NCBI GenBank assembly: GCA_900766745.1
Contig: CAAFWR010000123.1
Span: 1-64,000 of the forward strand
DNA length: 64,000 nucleotides
Direction of reading: 5' to 3'
Source of the DNA: Methanobacteriaceae archaeon
GTDB lineage: Archaea; Methanobacteriota; Methanobacteria; Methanobacteriales; Methanobacteriaceae
In this document: positions 1 to 7,986 of the stretch, in pieces
Layout of the letters: the number at the start of each line of letters is the position of its first letter
Numbering within the stretch: the first letter of the stretch is position 1
Notes under the pieces: model-generated
Databases searched by the model: none
Told to the model about the DNA's origin: nothing
The model's input: only the letters and a program-made list of their open reading frames with translations
Program-made: the position numbers and the translations under genes

Positions 1-93
1 GAAGAAGAGGAAGAAGAAGAGGAAGAAGAAGAGGAAGAAGAAGAGGAAGAAGAAGAGGAAGAAGAAGAGGAAGAAGAAGAGGAAGAAGAAGAA
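1..93 (+). repeat. 12-bp tandem repeat coding poly-Glu
   Basis: About 7.5 copies of GAAGAAGAAGAG lie head to tail; the last copy ends GAA instead of GAG. The repeat runs off the left edge, so the true copy number is unknown. Every unit encodes four Glu, so unit gain or loss changes the length but keeps the frame. Confidence 0.9.
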
Positions 94-291
94 CTGACCG
101 GTGAAGAACTTGCAGAAATGGACTTCGAAGAACTCGAAGATGTCTGCGATGATAAGGAACTCGAAACAGATCCGGACGATTACGAAGAAGATGACATCGA
201 AAAACTTCGTAAGGCAATTGCCAAAGAATTGGGTCTTAAACTTCCGGCAAAGAAAGAAGCCAAAGGTAAAAGCAAAAAAGGAAAGAAGTAA
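1..291 (+). CDS. Acidic poly-Glu protein, C-terminal part
   Basis: The frame is open from the left edge to the TAA at 289-291, so only the last 96 residues are seen. The first 31 codons are all Glu, built from a 12-bp DNA repeat. A short acidic helical segment follows (LTGEELAEMDFEELEDVC, then DDIEKLRKAIAKELG), and the end is Lys-rich. The order acidic tract, small helical unit, basic tail could suit a DNA-associated or scaffold-like protein, but that is inference. The product upstream of the window is unknown. A hairpin follows at 309-338. Confidence 0.75.
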   Translation, partial: EEEEEEEEEEEEEEEEEEEEEEEEEEEEEEELTGEELAEMDFEELEDVCDDKELETDPDDYEEDDIEKLRKAIAKELGLKLPAKKEAKGKSKKGKK

Positions 292-308
292 TTCATTCTC
301 CGGTTATG

Positions 309-338
309 AAGGTTGGGCTAAAGCAATAGCCCACCTTT
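309..338 (+). terminator. Hairpin, possible terminator
   Basis: AAGGTTGGGCT pairs with AGCCCACCTT across an 8-base loop, with one bulged T. The tail is short (TTTAT), so termination may be partial. It lies between the poly-Glu gene and the next gene. Confidence 0.5.
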
Positions 339-392
339 ATCAAAAGAGAAATAACTATTGTTCTATTAAATAAAACTAAAATTCAAAAGATT

Positions 393-770
393 ATGGCAAC
401 AAAGAAAGCTGACACCAAGAAAAAAGGTGACGAAAAGAAAGACGCTGAAAAGGAAGCAAAACGTAAAGCTCGTCAAGAGGCTCTGAAAAACAGACCAGCT
501 GAACAACGTCCTAACAGTAAGCAAATTGATATCATTGCAATCAACGACAAATCCAAGGTTATGAACTTTGGTTATGCCGTAAAGAACAAAGAAGGCTATC
601 AGGGTGTAGTAGTTACTTCAGTTTTGGTTACTGAGGGTAAACCGGTATCTACTTCAGTGGCATTCGTTCCAGGAAACTTGACAGTGAAGTCAAAGAAAGG
701 TCATGGCGTTATCTGTTCTCCGAAAAACAAGAGGGATAAAAACGAAGAGTCTGAAGAGACAGAAGATTAA
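393..770 (+). CDS. Lys-rich hypothetical protein (125 aa)
   Basis: The ATG follows an A-rich leader and the next stop is at 768-770. The first 45 residues are highly charged (KKADTKKKGDEKKDAEKEAK) and probably disordered. Residues 45-105 look like a small beta-rich domain (IDIIAINDKS, then YQGVVVTSVLV). The C-terminus is again charged. This basic-tail plus small-domain layout recurs in the Lys-rich genes at 1544 and 4890, though the sequences are not clearly related. The family is not recognised. A strong terminator follows at 869. Confidence 0.8.
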   Translation: MATKKADTKKKGDEKKDAEKEAKRKARQEALKNRPAEQRPNSKQIDIIAINDKSKVMNFGYAVKNKEGYQGVVVTSVLVTEGKPVSTSVAFVPGNLTVKSKKGHGVICSPKNKRDKNEESEETED

Positions 771-868
771 TTTTGGCACATCCTAAAAGAACTATCTATC
801 TGCTAAAACAAGTTTAATTTCATAAGACAAGATAAACAACCCTACACACTTAGGACGTTGTTCATCGT

Positions 869-912
869 AAAGCTCATTGCCTGCGAAGGTAGTGGGCTTT
901 AATTTTTATTAC
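869..912 (+). terminator. Rho-independent terminator
   Basis: A 13-bp stem (869-881 with 888-900, including G-T pairs) closes a 6-base loop and is followed by TAATTTTTATT. It ends the transcript carrying the 393-770 gene, just before the next gene at 915. Confidence 0.8.
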
Positions 913-914
913 CC

Positions 915-1136
915 ATGGATAAAGAGAAATTAGCAATTCGAAAGAATATTCGAATACTTGCATTAGATAATCTAATAAATACTTATACTGATGCACTAGA
1001 AGATAAACAATTAAACCTGGAACCCGATGAAAGGGAGCTTGCTTTAGATATAATAAATGAGGCAAGAATAATGCTATCAGAAGAAACCCAGGAAGTAGTT
1101 AACCCAGTAATACAAAGACCCAAATGGAAGAAGTAA
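915..1136 (+). CDS. Small helical hypothetical protein (73 aa)
   Basis: Begins at ATG 915 directly after a terminator. The protein is charged and predicted largely helical, with a central acidic stretch (EDKQLNLEPDERELALDI). It overlaps the next gene by 13 bp in another frame, which suggests translational coupling. No domain recognised. Confidence 0.75.
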   Translation: MDKEKLAIRKNIRILALDNLINTYTDALEDKQLNLEPDERELALDIINEARIMLSEETQEVVNPVIQRPKWKK

Positions 1137-1492
1137 ACATAAAAACTCTCTTATCAAGCCTTAAGATGACTGTTAATGATATACAGTTCACTCATTATCA
1201 AATGAGTGTAGCACTTTCAAAAGGGAAGAAAGGTGATTGGCAAAGGCATAAGCTAAGGATGGGTTATCTTAAAAGGAAACTAAAAGGTTTGATGGATAAG
1301 TTAAATCGAAAGCTTAATGGAGTTATAATTACTGTTATCTATAAAGTTGGGGATAAAACTTATGAGCAAACTTTTACTAACCTAACTCAGCAAGAAGTAG
1401 TAGACATATTGCAAATAAGGGCTATTCTTGAAAATGCAAATGTAGAAATCCTAGAAATTAAGGAAATCCCAACCCAAATTAGGGAAGTATAA
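1124..1492 (+). CDS. Hypothetical protein (122 aa)
   Basis: Its ATG lies inside the end of the preceding gene. The N-terminal half is basic and helical (RHKLRMGYLKRKLKGLMDKL). The C-terminal half alternates hydrophobic residues like a small beta domain (GVIITVIYKVGDKTYEQTF). Probably co-translated with the 915 gene. No family recognised. Confidence 0.75.
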   Translation: MEEVNIKTLLSSLKMTVNDIQFTHYQMSVALSKGKKGDWQRHKLRMGYLKRKLKGLMDKLNRKLNGVIITVIYKVGDKTYEQTFTNLTQQEVVDILQIRAILENANVEILEIKEIPTQIREV

Positions 1493-1543
1493 CTATGGTA
1501 TTATGTAAATCGAAATTCATTTATTCACCAAAATTATAAGAAA

Positions 1544-2071
1544 ATGGCTAAGAAAGAAAAGAAGAGTAAGCCGGAATCTAAGACACCGGAACTCACCAAG
1601 GCTAAGAAAGCTTTAGACACTTATCTCAAAGAGAACAAATTAGACCCAACTAAAGATTGGACTAAGGACAAGAAACATGGTAAGAAGGTTACCGAACTTG
1701 TAAACAAGCTCAACAAGGAACGGGACAAGGTAGCTGCTGCTTACCCAGAAGGTGACAAGGAGAATACCAAGAAATTGGTAAAACTCAAAGAGGGTAAGAA
1801 AGAGAAATCTGAAACCAAAGAAAAGAAGGAAAAGAAATCTGCCGGTAAAGCTGCTACCAAATACGATTATCCTCTTATCGATGGACGGGAAATGACTTCT
1901 GCCGAAAAGAAGAAATATCGTATGGAGCAAAGAAAGCTTGCTTCAGATAAGGCTCCAAAGGAAACCAAAGAGAAGAAAGAGAAGAAGGTAAAAGAAAAAC
2001 CCGCTCCGGAAAAGAAAGAGAAGAAGGCCAAAGATAAAAAGAAGAAAAAGGCCGTAAAAGAAGAGGATTAA
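1544..2071 (+). CDS. Lys/Glu-rich histone-like protein (175 aa)
   Basis: Lys is the dominant residue, with repeated KEKK, ETKEKKEKK and PAPEKKEKKAK blocks like histone H1 tails. Two less biased segments interrupt these: residues 17-70 (a helical unit around LDTYLKENKLDPTKDW) and about 105-130 (KYDYPLIDGREMTSAEKKKY). Such proteins often bind nucleic acid; that role is inferred from composition only. A perfect 11-bp hairpin terminator follows at 2101. Confidence 0.8.
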   Translation: MAKKEKKSKPESKTPELTKAKKALDTYLKENKLDPTKDWTKDKKHGKKVTELVNKLNKERDKVAAAYPEGDKENTKKLVKLKEGKKEKSETKEKKEKKSAGKAATKYDYPLIDGREMTSAEKKKYRMEQRKLASDKAPKETKEKKEKKVKEKPAPEKKEKKAKDKKKKKAVKEED

Positions 2072-2100
2072 TCCCTTTTATATAAGTATTCGTTAATATG

Positions 2101-2137
2101 AAAAAGGCCTGGCAATCTATATTGTTCAGGCCTTTTT
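2101..2137 (+). terminator. Rho-independent terminator
   Basis: AAAAAGGCCTG (2101-2111) pairs perfectly with CAGGCCTTTTT (2127-2137). The A-rich 5' arm and T-rich 3' arm would allow termination in both directions. The ATG at 2098 overlaps this hairpin and is not taken as a start. Confidence 0.85.
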
Positions 2138-2157
2138 ATTTACTCACACTTAAGTAT

Positions 2158-3021
2158 ATGGAACAAGAAGTATATAAACCAAAACTAAGAGTCACTACAC
2201 TATCAGAGAATGGTACACCTTTATCAGATAGGTTAGTGGATGCTTATACTGAGATGAACTCAGGTCCAAAGGTACAGCATAAGGGTCCTATAAGAGTAGA
2301 AGTAACTCTTACTAATAAACAAGATGTAGATAACTTTAAAGAATACTTAGATAGGTTAATTGGAGTATTACCTGCTAAGGCACCAACTGCTGGTAGAGGA
2401 AGACCTGCAGGGACTACGGTTAAAAATCTTGAATCACCAAGGGAAGATATCCTTGCAGATGTAGAGAAAATGGTTGAAGAAGGTAAAAGCCAACAAGAGA
2501 TTATTAAATACCTAAGAGAATTAGGGTTTATATTTATCCTTACGGAGGATTTCCTTTATCACTTTCCCGGATTTGAATTCGATAAAAAGGATGTTGGAGA
2601 AGCAACCGACAATAAGCAATATCCCAACTCATTCTCCTGGATGGCAAGATGTATCAAACGTGCTAAAGACCCCAAGGCAGATAAATTCGACCCGATGGTC
2701 ATCTTCGGTTTTAGTATTCTTAACGGACCCTCGAAAAAGATTATTCCGTACCTATATAAAGAAAGGAAGAAACCTCTAAGGGCCTCTGTTGGTAAGAAAA
2801 CCCTATCCTTCTCTCAAGCTGAGTTCACCAGGTTCCCAAAATATCAACTAGAAGAAGAACGATTAAAGTTCTCAGCTGAGATGAGGCAATTGATGATCAA
2901 CCCAGAAAAGAAACCTTCAAAATTCTTTCTTCGTTGGGCACCAGATGTATTATTATCCCCTAATGCTTATGAATCACTTAAGAGATTGAATATTAAGTTT
3001 GCTAATGATAATCAAAAATGA
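2158..3021 (+). CDS. Hypothetical protein with AT-hook-like motif (287 aa)
   Basis: I chose ATG 2158 because the upstream in-frame ATG (2098) lies in a terminator hairpin. Residues 1-75 form a charged beta/alpha segment. GRGRPAG (around residue 80) resembles an AT-hook minor-groove binding motif. A helical region follows (REDILADVEKMVEEGKSQQE) that could be a helix-turn-helix (QQEIIKYLRELGF). The C-terminal 150 residues are unrecognised. A DNA-binding or regulatory role is possible but unproven. The gene ends 17 bp inside the HNH endonuclease gene. Confidence 0.75.
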   Translation: MEQEVYKPKLRVTTLSENGTPLSDRLVDAYTEMNSGPKVQHKGPIRVEVTLTNKQDVDNFKEYLDRLIGVLPAKAPTAGRGRPAGTTVKNLESPREDILADVEKMVEEGKSQQEIIKYLRELGFIFILTEDFLYHFPGFEFDKKDVGEATDNKQYPNSFSWMARCIKRAKDPKADKFDPMVIFGFSILNGPSKKIIPYLYKERKKPLRASVGKKTLSFSQAEFTRFPKYQLEEERLKFSAEMRQLMINPEKKPSKFFLRWAPDVLLSPNAYESLKRLNIKFANDNQK

Positions 3022-3553
3022 TAACATACCATTTCTGGAAGGTTACTTTATAAGTAAGAATGGAAGACTTTGGAGTAGGTATGATAAGTCTGGCCATATT
3101 ACTAAAGATTCCTGGCATAGGGTTAAGTATAATACTTCTAATGTTGGGTATAAGTTTATACAGCGTAAGGGTAAAACCTACTCTATTCATAGATTAGTAG
3201 CTATGGTTTATATACCTAATCCTGAACATAAATCCCATGTTTGTCATAAAGATAACAACCGAACTAATAATAGGGTAGATAATCTTTATTGGGGAACACC
3301 AAAAGAAAATATGGAACAATGCTCTAGAGATGGGAGAACTCTTAATGGGGATAAGAATCCTATGTGGGGTATATCTAGAAGAGGAGCTGCTAATCCTAAT
3401 GCTAAATTATCTAAGGCTCAAAGAAAAGAAATTTTATTTCGATACAAGGCTAATGAAAGGATTTGTGATTTAGCAAATGAATTTAAGGTATCAAGATTAA
3501 CCATAAGAAGGATTATAAATCCTAAGTTGAGATCCTTTAATAGGCTTAAGTAA
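3005..3553 (+). CDS. HNH homing endonuclease (NUMOD4-HNH_3 type)
   Basis: The 182-residue product has an N-terminal NUMOD4-like segment (NIPFLEGYFISKNGRLWS). An HNH_3 core follows (VCHKDNNRTNNRVDNLYWGT) with the His, Asp/Asn and Asn residues expected for metal-dependent nicking. The C-terminal helix-turn-helix (ICDLANEFKVSRLTIRRI) probably contacts DNA. It is free-standing, as is usual for phage mobile endonucleases, and overlaps the previous gene by 17 bp. A second member of the family lies at 23147-23788. Start 3005 is preferred over the in-frame TTG at 2999. Confidence 0.88.
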   Translation: MIIKNDNIPFLEGYFISKNGRLWSRYDKSGHITKDSWHRVKYNTSNVGYKFIQRKGKTYSIHRLVAMVYIPNPEHKSHVCHKDNNRTNNRVDNLYWGTPKENMEQCSRDGRTLNGDKNPMWGISRRGAANPNAKLSKAQRKEILFRYKANERICDLANEFKVSRLTIRRIINPKLRSFNRLK

Positions 3554-3607
3554 CCTACCACTACCTCAGTAATTATTAAAAGAGTATTTTATATAAAATA
3601 ATTTTAG

Positions 3608-3618
3608 TATATTTGCAT
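3608..3618 (+). promoter_or_regulatory. Phage promoter -7 box (TATATTTGCAT)
   Basis: Matches the Bacteroidetes -7 consensus TAnnTTTG with the GCAT extension shared by other promoters in this window. It lies 16 bp upstream of the ATG at 3634. The -33 region is weak. Confidence 0.65.
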
Positions 3619-3633
3619 AAAGAAAATTTAATT

Positions 3634-4005
3634 ATGGACAAGGAAACAAAAGACATCATCAAGCTAATTGCTGGCATTCAGATTGAATCTCTAAATTCAA
3701 TCAAGGAAGAGGTATCTAATGGGAATAACATTGCCGATGATTTAATCAAAAAACTTCTTCAGATTGATAACGAGGAAATCATAATGGCATTAGATGAACA
3801 CATACAATTATATGTGGATATTGAACAAACACCCCAACTAATCCAAACAATCTCAGAATATCAGATGATGGTATGCTCTCATATTCTGTTCCGTATGGAA
3901 GATGAATGGGTACATACTAATTCTCAAGGAGTACTGGGAACTTGGGCAATATTCCAGAAGTCACATCTCAAATTTCACCCTGAATTAACACTTTTAAAAA
4001 TTTAA
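3634..4005 (+). CDS. Hypothetical acidic helical protein (123 aa)
   Basis: I start at ATG 3634 because the in-frame TTG at 3613 lies inside the promoter box. The protein is acidic and helical (KETKDIIKLIAGIQIESLNS), with a central segment of alternating hydrophobics. It is followed by the KTSC gene after a leader motif. Function unknown. Confidence 0.75.
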   Translation: MDKETKDIIKLIAGIQIESLNSIKEEVSNGNNIADDLIKKLLQIDNEEIIMALDEHIQLYVDIEQTPQLIQTISEYQMMVCSHILFRMEDEWVHTNSQGVLGTWAIFQKSHLKFHPELTLLKI

Positions 4006-4012
4006 TATAGAC

Positions 4013-4279
4013 ATGGAGAAGAACGAATACTTAGAATCAGTTGAAATGAACACTGGAGTTGAAATGATTCCTTGCGAATCCTCTAACATTGAGGGCTTTG
4101 GTTATGACTCAAAGAAACAACAACTTTGGGTTGCTTTTAAAAATAACCGAGTATATCGCTATGATAAGGTACCTTATGAAATCTGCAATGGTTTACACCA
4201 ATCGGAATCCAAAGGTAAATACTTGAACAGTAATATCAAGGATAAGTTTAAAACTACAGGATATGAACTCAGAAACTAA
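4013..4279 (+). CDS. KTSC-domain protein (88 aa)
   Basis: Residues 20-85 fit the KTSC family: SSNIEGFGYD, then LWVAFKNNRVYRYDKVP, then ESKGKYLNSNIKDKF. This small fold occurs in bacterial and phage proteins, sometimes beside lysyl-tRNA synthetases; its role is unclear. The ATG is preceded directly by TTTAATATAGAC, a leader shared with several promoter-linked genes here. It overlaps the next gene by 17 bp. Confidence 0.8.
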   Translation: MEKNEYLESVEMNTGVEMIPCESSNIEGFGYDSKKQQLWVAFKNNRVYRYDKVPYEICNGLHQSESKGKYLNSNIKDKFKTTGYELRN

Positions 4280-4787
4280 ATTCATATTGGGTCTGGTAAC
4301 CCTGGGAGCAGTGATTTACTTCATAGGTGAGAATAGAACTCATCACATAGAAGTGAGCACTGCTCCTTCTCGTTTTGAAAGTCCCATAACCAAGTTGAAT
4401 TATCTTTCAGATAGTTTGGGAATAAAACCAAAAGAGAAGGAGCAGAAGAAACAATGGTATAAATATAGGGTAGAGATAGAAACTATTCCAGAAAATCAAT
4501 TATATAAGATTGAGAAATCTGGATACCAGCAATATGAAGTTTCTAGATTGGGTGAATCTTACTCTTATGTAACCTATGAATTTACATCAGATAAGATAAT
4601 GACTACCGAAGAAGCCTATGAATTCGTAAAGAAATATCCTGAAAAATGTACTCGGGTACCTAATACACCTAATACTAAAACCGAAAACATTTATGATAGG
4701 TATAACGACGAATACGAAGATTATATCAATGACCCAGAGGACGAAATTAACTATCCTCCAGAGGTCTTTGACTTCCTAGCCGATTAA
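4263..4787 (+). CDS. Membrane-anchored hypothetical protein (174 aa)
   Basis: An N-terminal hydrophobic helix (FILGLVTLGAVIYFIG, residues 7-22) would anchor a charged soluble domain. Residues 65-130 look alpha/beta (WYKYRVEIETIPENQLYKI), and the C-terminus is strongly acidic. It overlaps the KTSC gene, so the two may be co-translated. No family recognised. Confidence 0.75.
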   Translation: MNSETKFILGLVTLGAVIYFIGENRTHHIEVSTAPSRFESPITKLNYLSDSLGIKPKEKEQKKQWYKYRVEIETIPENQLYKIEKSGYQQYEVSRLGESYSYVTYEFTSDKIMTTEEAYEFVKKYPEKCTRVPNTPNTKTENIYDRYNDEYEDYINDPEDEINYPPEVFDFLAD

Positions 4788-4820
4788 CCTTAGCAAATAT
4801 AAAAATTTATTTGATTTATT

Positions 4821-4853
4821 TTTGTATCTAAAATATTATTCTTATATTTGCAT
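4821..4853 (+). promoter_or_regulatory. Promoter (TTTG-18-TATATTTG)
   Basis: TTTG (4821-4824) and TATATTTGCAT (4843-4853) are separated by 18 bp. It sits in the gap before the Lys-rich gene at 4890 and is followed by the ATTTTAATATAGACA leader (4873-4887). Confidence 0.75.
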
Positions 4854-4889
4854 AAGAAATCAATTTACTAACATTTTAATATAGACATT

Positions 4890-5384
4890 ATGAAAAAGAA
4901 TGAAAACAAGGTTACTAACCTTATTAGCAACAAGGTTGCAGAACAACTTGAAGGCATTAAGAATGCAAAGTCCACAACTTCTAAGGCTTCTAAAGAAAAG
5001 GCCAAAAAGACTAAAAAGGAATTGGTAGAAAATGCTCAAGAAGCTGCCAAATCCTTTGCCAATGCTAAATTGGTAGAACTTACCCCAAAATCAAAACCTG
5101 CTAAATCCAAAAAGGAACAGGTAGTCAAGGAAGTAAAAGAACAACAGAAACCCTCTATCATCGAACAGGTAATCTCCAACCGAGAAGTAAAATATGTATA
5201 TCCCGAGGACGTAGTAGACACCCTTGCCCGGAAGAAATGGAGACAACAAACCAGAAACGAACTTCATCGATTGGAACTTGCTATGGCTCGTATCAAGGAC
5301 CAGAACTCCAAAGAATTCAAAGCTGCGGCTAAGGCATACGAGGACTTTAAGAAAAAGGTTCTCAAACCAGAACAAGTTGCATAA
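4890..5384 (+). CDS. Lys/Ala-rich hypothetical protein (164 aa)
   Basis: It has its own promoter and leader and its own terminator (5399), so it is a single-gene unit. Residues 1-85 are Lys/Ala/Glu-rich and helical (ASKEKAKKTKKELVENAQEA). The C-terminal 60 residues form a second helical segment (RNELHRLELAMARIKDQNS) that may be a coiled coil. A nucleic-acid-binding role is possible by composition only. Confidence 0.8.
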   Translation: MKKNENKVTNLISNKVAEQLEGIKNAKSTTSKASKEKAKKTKKELVENAQEAAKSFANAKLVELTPKSKPAKSKKEQVVKEVKEQQKPSIIEQVISNREVKYVYPEDVVDTLARKKWRQQTRNELHRLELAMARIKDQNSKEFKAAAKAYEDFKKKVLKPEQVA

Positions 5385-5398
5385 CCCTTTATTAACCC

Positions 5399-5427
5399 AG
5401 TGCCCGGGATATTTGGTTTCGGGCACT
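5399..5427 (+). terminator. Hairpin terminator
   Basis: AGTGCCCG pairs perfectly with CGGGCACT around a 13-base loop. It follows the 4890-5384 gene and precedes the ATG at 5442. No strong U tract. Confidence 0.65.
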
Positions 5428-5441
5428 CTAATTCATACAAA

Positions 5442-5741
5442 ATGGATTACACTATCTTCTCTGATAAGGAGATGCTAAAACAGGATAAGGAGTTAGTCGA
5501 ATTACATAAACGATGTTGTAAATCTTGGCTAATTCAGCATTCACTTAAGCATTCTAAGATTAAGAAATTCTTTATAGTTTACGATTGGTATATCAATCCC
5601 AATAACGTAAGGAATTTCTTTTTTAGGCCTATACACATCTTTATTCAAGCATTGCTATTAGGGCAGCTTGATAATATATCCGATTACATTAACAATAACA
5701 AAAATGGAAAACGCAAAAAGAAACGAACCAGAAAAGTATAA
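5442..5741 (+). CDS. Hypothetical basic protein (99 aa)
   Basis: ATG 5442 is used because an upstream in-frame GTG lies in the terminator hairpin. The centre is aromatic (KFFIVYDWYINPNNVRNFFF) and the C-terminus very basic (NGKRKKKRTRKV). It overlaps the next gene by 38 bp. Not recognised. Confidence 0.7.
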   Translation: MDYTIFSDKEMLKQDKELVELHKRCCKSWLIQHSLKHSKIKKFFIVYDWYINPNNVRNFFFRPIHIFIQALLLGQLDNISDYINNNKNGKRKKKRTRKV

Positions 5742-6003
5742 TGTGCTTTACCTCAAAGGTAAGTATCAATACAAATCAAAATATCCCCAAATAGAACTTA
5801 AGCATCATATTATGTATGCAGGACCGGTAGAACCCATGACTCCAATTTGGGATAGTATATCGAATATTTTAAGAAGATTAGATAGGATTTGTACTGAATC
5901 CAGAAGAGAATTGAAGAAGTTAGAAGAACGTTCACAAGATAACGTTTTCTTCAAGAAAAATGGTATCACTCATATAATAATATACAGATGTTTAGAGAAA
6001 TAG
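5704..6003 (+). CDS. Hypothetical protein (99 aa)
   Basis: Starts at ATG 5704 after an A-rich stretch; an earlier in-frame ATG at 5668 is buried in the upstream gene. It is charged, with a helical C-terminal half (ILRRLDRICTESRRELKKLE). It overlaps the next gene by 16 bp. Confidence 0.7.
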   Translation: MENAKRNEPEKYNVLYLKGKYQYKSKYPQIELKHHIMYAGPVEPMTPIWDSISNILRRLDRICTESRRELKKLEERSQDNVFFKKNGITHIIIYRCLEK

Positions 6004-6341
6004 TTAAAGATTTATATATAGGTAAATCGAAACTGGTGATAAAATGTAATCAAAGAGAATTACCACAAACCACCTTAGTAATGGATGTATTACAACCTAC
6101 AGGTTTTACTGGTAATATGCCAGATTATGGTACCTATGGTAATTTACTTGCTACTGGTGAATTTGAAATAACCCCAATGAGGCCTAATCATAGACTTTAT
6201 GTTACTGGTATACCAAAAGGGGCAATCCTTGATAATTTTCGGATTAGAAGGGTTTATTGGTCCTCATACTATGAGGATGATATAAGGGGATATTTATTTC
6301 AGGTAACCGATGACTATCCCAAATTAATAATCACAAAGTAA
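5988..6341 (+). CDS. Hypothetical protein (117 aa)
   Basis: Alternating hydrophobic residues and many Gly/Pro turns suggest a beta-rich fold (LVIKCNQRELPQTTLVMDVL, then HRLYVTGIPKGAIL). Part of a tightly spaced run of small genes from 5442 to 7939. No family recognised. Confidence 0.75.
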   Translation: MFREIVKDLYIGKSKLVIKCNQRELPQTTLVMDVLQPTGFTGNMPDYGTYGNLLATGEFEITPMRPNHRLYVTGIPKGAILDNFRIRRVYWSSYYEDDIRGYLFQVTDDYPKLIITK

Positions 6342-6347
6342 AGTTAT

Positions 6348-6797
6348 ATGGAAGCAATAGATTATGTCAAACTATTTAAACTCGACCAAGAGAATTATGA
6401 TTTCAAAAGGGAAGAGTTTATATCCGAATTAGGTAAAGATTTTCTAGATTATTGCCAAACTACCACTATAGGTATAAACCCAAAGTGCGGATATATCTAT
6501 TACTATCGGTTTAAGGAAATAATAAAGAATTTCGAAACTAAATTCTGGGCAATTTCGAAACTTAAGGTAGGGGAACCCTTTACTCAGAAATTATGGAATG
6601 CCTTTTTTGCTACTCAGGTAGTACCTCTGAGGAAAAAATTATTCCCTGAGGTACAAAAGTTAATCGAAGAACAGAAGGGGATTATCCAAAATGACCCAAG
6701 GCCTAATAACCCTTACCGTAGTAAACAAGACAAAAAACCTTCGAACCCTAAAAAGGCAAATTATGGTAAGAGAAATCACAGACCTGCATGGGAATAA
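6348..6797 (+). CDS. Hypothetical protein (149 aa)
   Basis: A mostly helical, aromatic-rich protein (FKREEFISELGKDFLDYCQT; YIYYYRFKEIIKNFETKFW) with a Pro/Lys/Asn-rich tail. The tail is encoded where the next gene's frame already begins. Function unknown. Confidence 0.75.
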   Translation: MEAIDYVKLFKLDQENYDFKREEFISELGKDFLDYCQTTTIGINPKCGYIYYYRFKEIIKNFETKFWAISKLKVGEPFTQKLWNAFFATQVVPLRKKLFPEVQKLIEEQKGIIQNDPRPNNPYRSKQDKKPSNPKKANYGKRNHRPAWE

Positions 6798-7041
6798 ATT
6801 TAAGGTAGGGGATTATAAACTTTGCCTTAAAATCCCCATTACTGGGAAAGGCAATTTGGTATTCACCAGGGACTTAATCTCTGGTGAATCTTTTAATTTA
6901 TCAGTGAATAATAAAAGGTATAAGGGATATTTCTATAACCTATCATTGAATTTGTATATAAGATACAATTTAGAGTATATGGGTTATGATGAAAGTTCCG
7001 ATATTAGAAAATCTCATTTGTATGTCAGAAAAAGAAAATAA
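6763..7041 (+). CDS. Hypothetical beta-rich protein (92 aa)
   Basis: I use ATG 6763 (MVREITDLHGNKFKVGDY) because residues upstream of it look like out-of-frame translation of the previous gene. The sequence has SH3- or Tudor-like spacing of short strands, only as an impression. It overlaps neighbours on both sides (35 and 20 bp). Confidence 0.65.
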   Translation: MVREITDLHGNKFKVGDYKLCLKIPITGKGNLVFTRDLISGESFNLSVNNKRYKGYFYNLSLNLYIRYNLEYMGYDESSDIRKSHLYVRKRK

Positions 7042-7939
7042 GATTGTAAGATTCCCAAGACCGATGGGAACTACAGCTATGGCATTAGAATATCAAAAGA
7101 ATCCAGATGATAATCTTTTGATGAAGATACACAATTACATTATCAATCAATGGCTGATGGGCAATGGTGTATTATGTGGTATTACTTATGACATTAATAC
7201 CTTCTCGTATCGTATGGGTATAGATATTAATTACATACGAGTATTTATGAGGGATAGGCTATTAAGCTCTAGAATATGGGATAAAGATAAGGCAGAAGAT
7301 TTATTGCAAGCATTAATGGGAGAACAACTAGCATGGGCTTTAGAAGACCGTATGGAGATAGCCCATCAGGTTAATATTCTGAGAGAGTCTCAAGGTGGAA
7401 AGTATGTACCATTTATATCTTCAGAATTAGGGAAAGCACTTAAGCTTAAACTAGAATCTTCTACTTCATTACAGTCAATAGTACGTAATCTTACAGGAGG
7501 AAGTACAACTAATATATTTGCTCAATTCAATCAACAGAACAATGTGACTCAGCAAAATGCAATCACAGTTGAAGAGGCTCGTCAAATAGTATTAGAATCC
7601 CAAAAGGTATTAGATAAAACCGAAGAAGCAAAACTGTTAGAGTCAAGATATGACCTTAGCAGTTTGCCAGAAGTAGTTGCTACTAAACAAGAGGGAATAG
7701 ACACTAGTAAAGAGGGTCTTAACCTGAATAAAGCAGAGTTGATGCAAATCACCGATGACTATAAGGGAGCAATGTCTTCATTTTCAAAGGAACATCATGA
7801 ATTGAGGAGAGAGATAGAAATGAATATAGATCCAGATGAAGAAGATCCGGAACTCTATCCATACGAAGAAGAATTACCAGAAGAGGAAGACAATAGCTCT
7901 TTTGCATCTCAATTTCTCCGGAATAAGAAGCTACCGTAG
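7022..7939 (+). CDS. Hypothetical protein, possible small terminase-like (305 aa)
   Basis: The ATG at 7022 (MSEKENK) is preferred over 6986. Residues 30-130 are helical with a helix-turn-helix-like order (GMGxx spacing around TFSYRMGIDINYIRVFM), followed by a charged helical region. A Gln/Asn-rich link follows (NIFAQFNQQNNVTQQ), and the last 80 residues are acidic. DNA-binding head plus acidic tail would suit a small terminase or packaging adaptor, but it lies 17 kb from the large subunit. This is a low-confidence suggestion. The gene itself is well supported. Confidence 0.7.
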   Translation: MSEKENKIVRFPRPMGTTAMALEYQKNPDDNLLMKIHNYIINQWLMGNGVLCGITYDINTFSYRMGIDINYIRVFMRDRLLSSRIWDKDKAEDLLQALMGEQLAWALEDRMEIAHQVNILRESQGGKYVPFISSELGKALKLKLESSTSLQSIVRNLTGGSTTNIFAQFNQQNNVTQQNAITVEEARQIVLESQKVLDKTEEAKLLESRYDLSSLPEVVATKQEGIDTSKEGLNLNKAELMQITDDYKGAMSSFSKEHHELRREIEMNIDPDEEDPELYPYEEELPEEEDNSSFASQFLRNKKLP

Positions 7940-7952
7940 GTATACTGGGTTA

Positions 7953-7986
7953 TTGCATATTTAAATAAAAATGATTATATTTGCAT
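7953..7986 (+). promoter_or_regulatory. Promoter (TTG-20-TATATTTGCAT)
   Basis: TTGCAT at 7953 and TATATTTGCAT at 7976-7986 are spaced 20 bp. The leader ATTTTAAAATAGACA (7991-8005) and ATG 8011 follow. This 3' part is repeated exactly at 10085. Confidence 0.8.

Noticed and set aside
101..373. 90-residue plus-strand frame over the poly-Glu gene end
   Set aside because: The frame at 1-291 has the Glu repeat and a sensible end; the other frame runs through the repeat border and the hairpin at 309-338.
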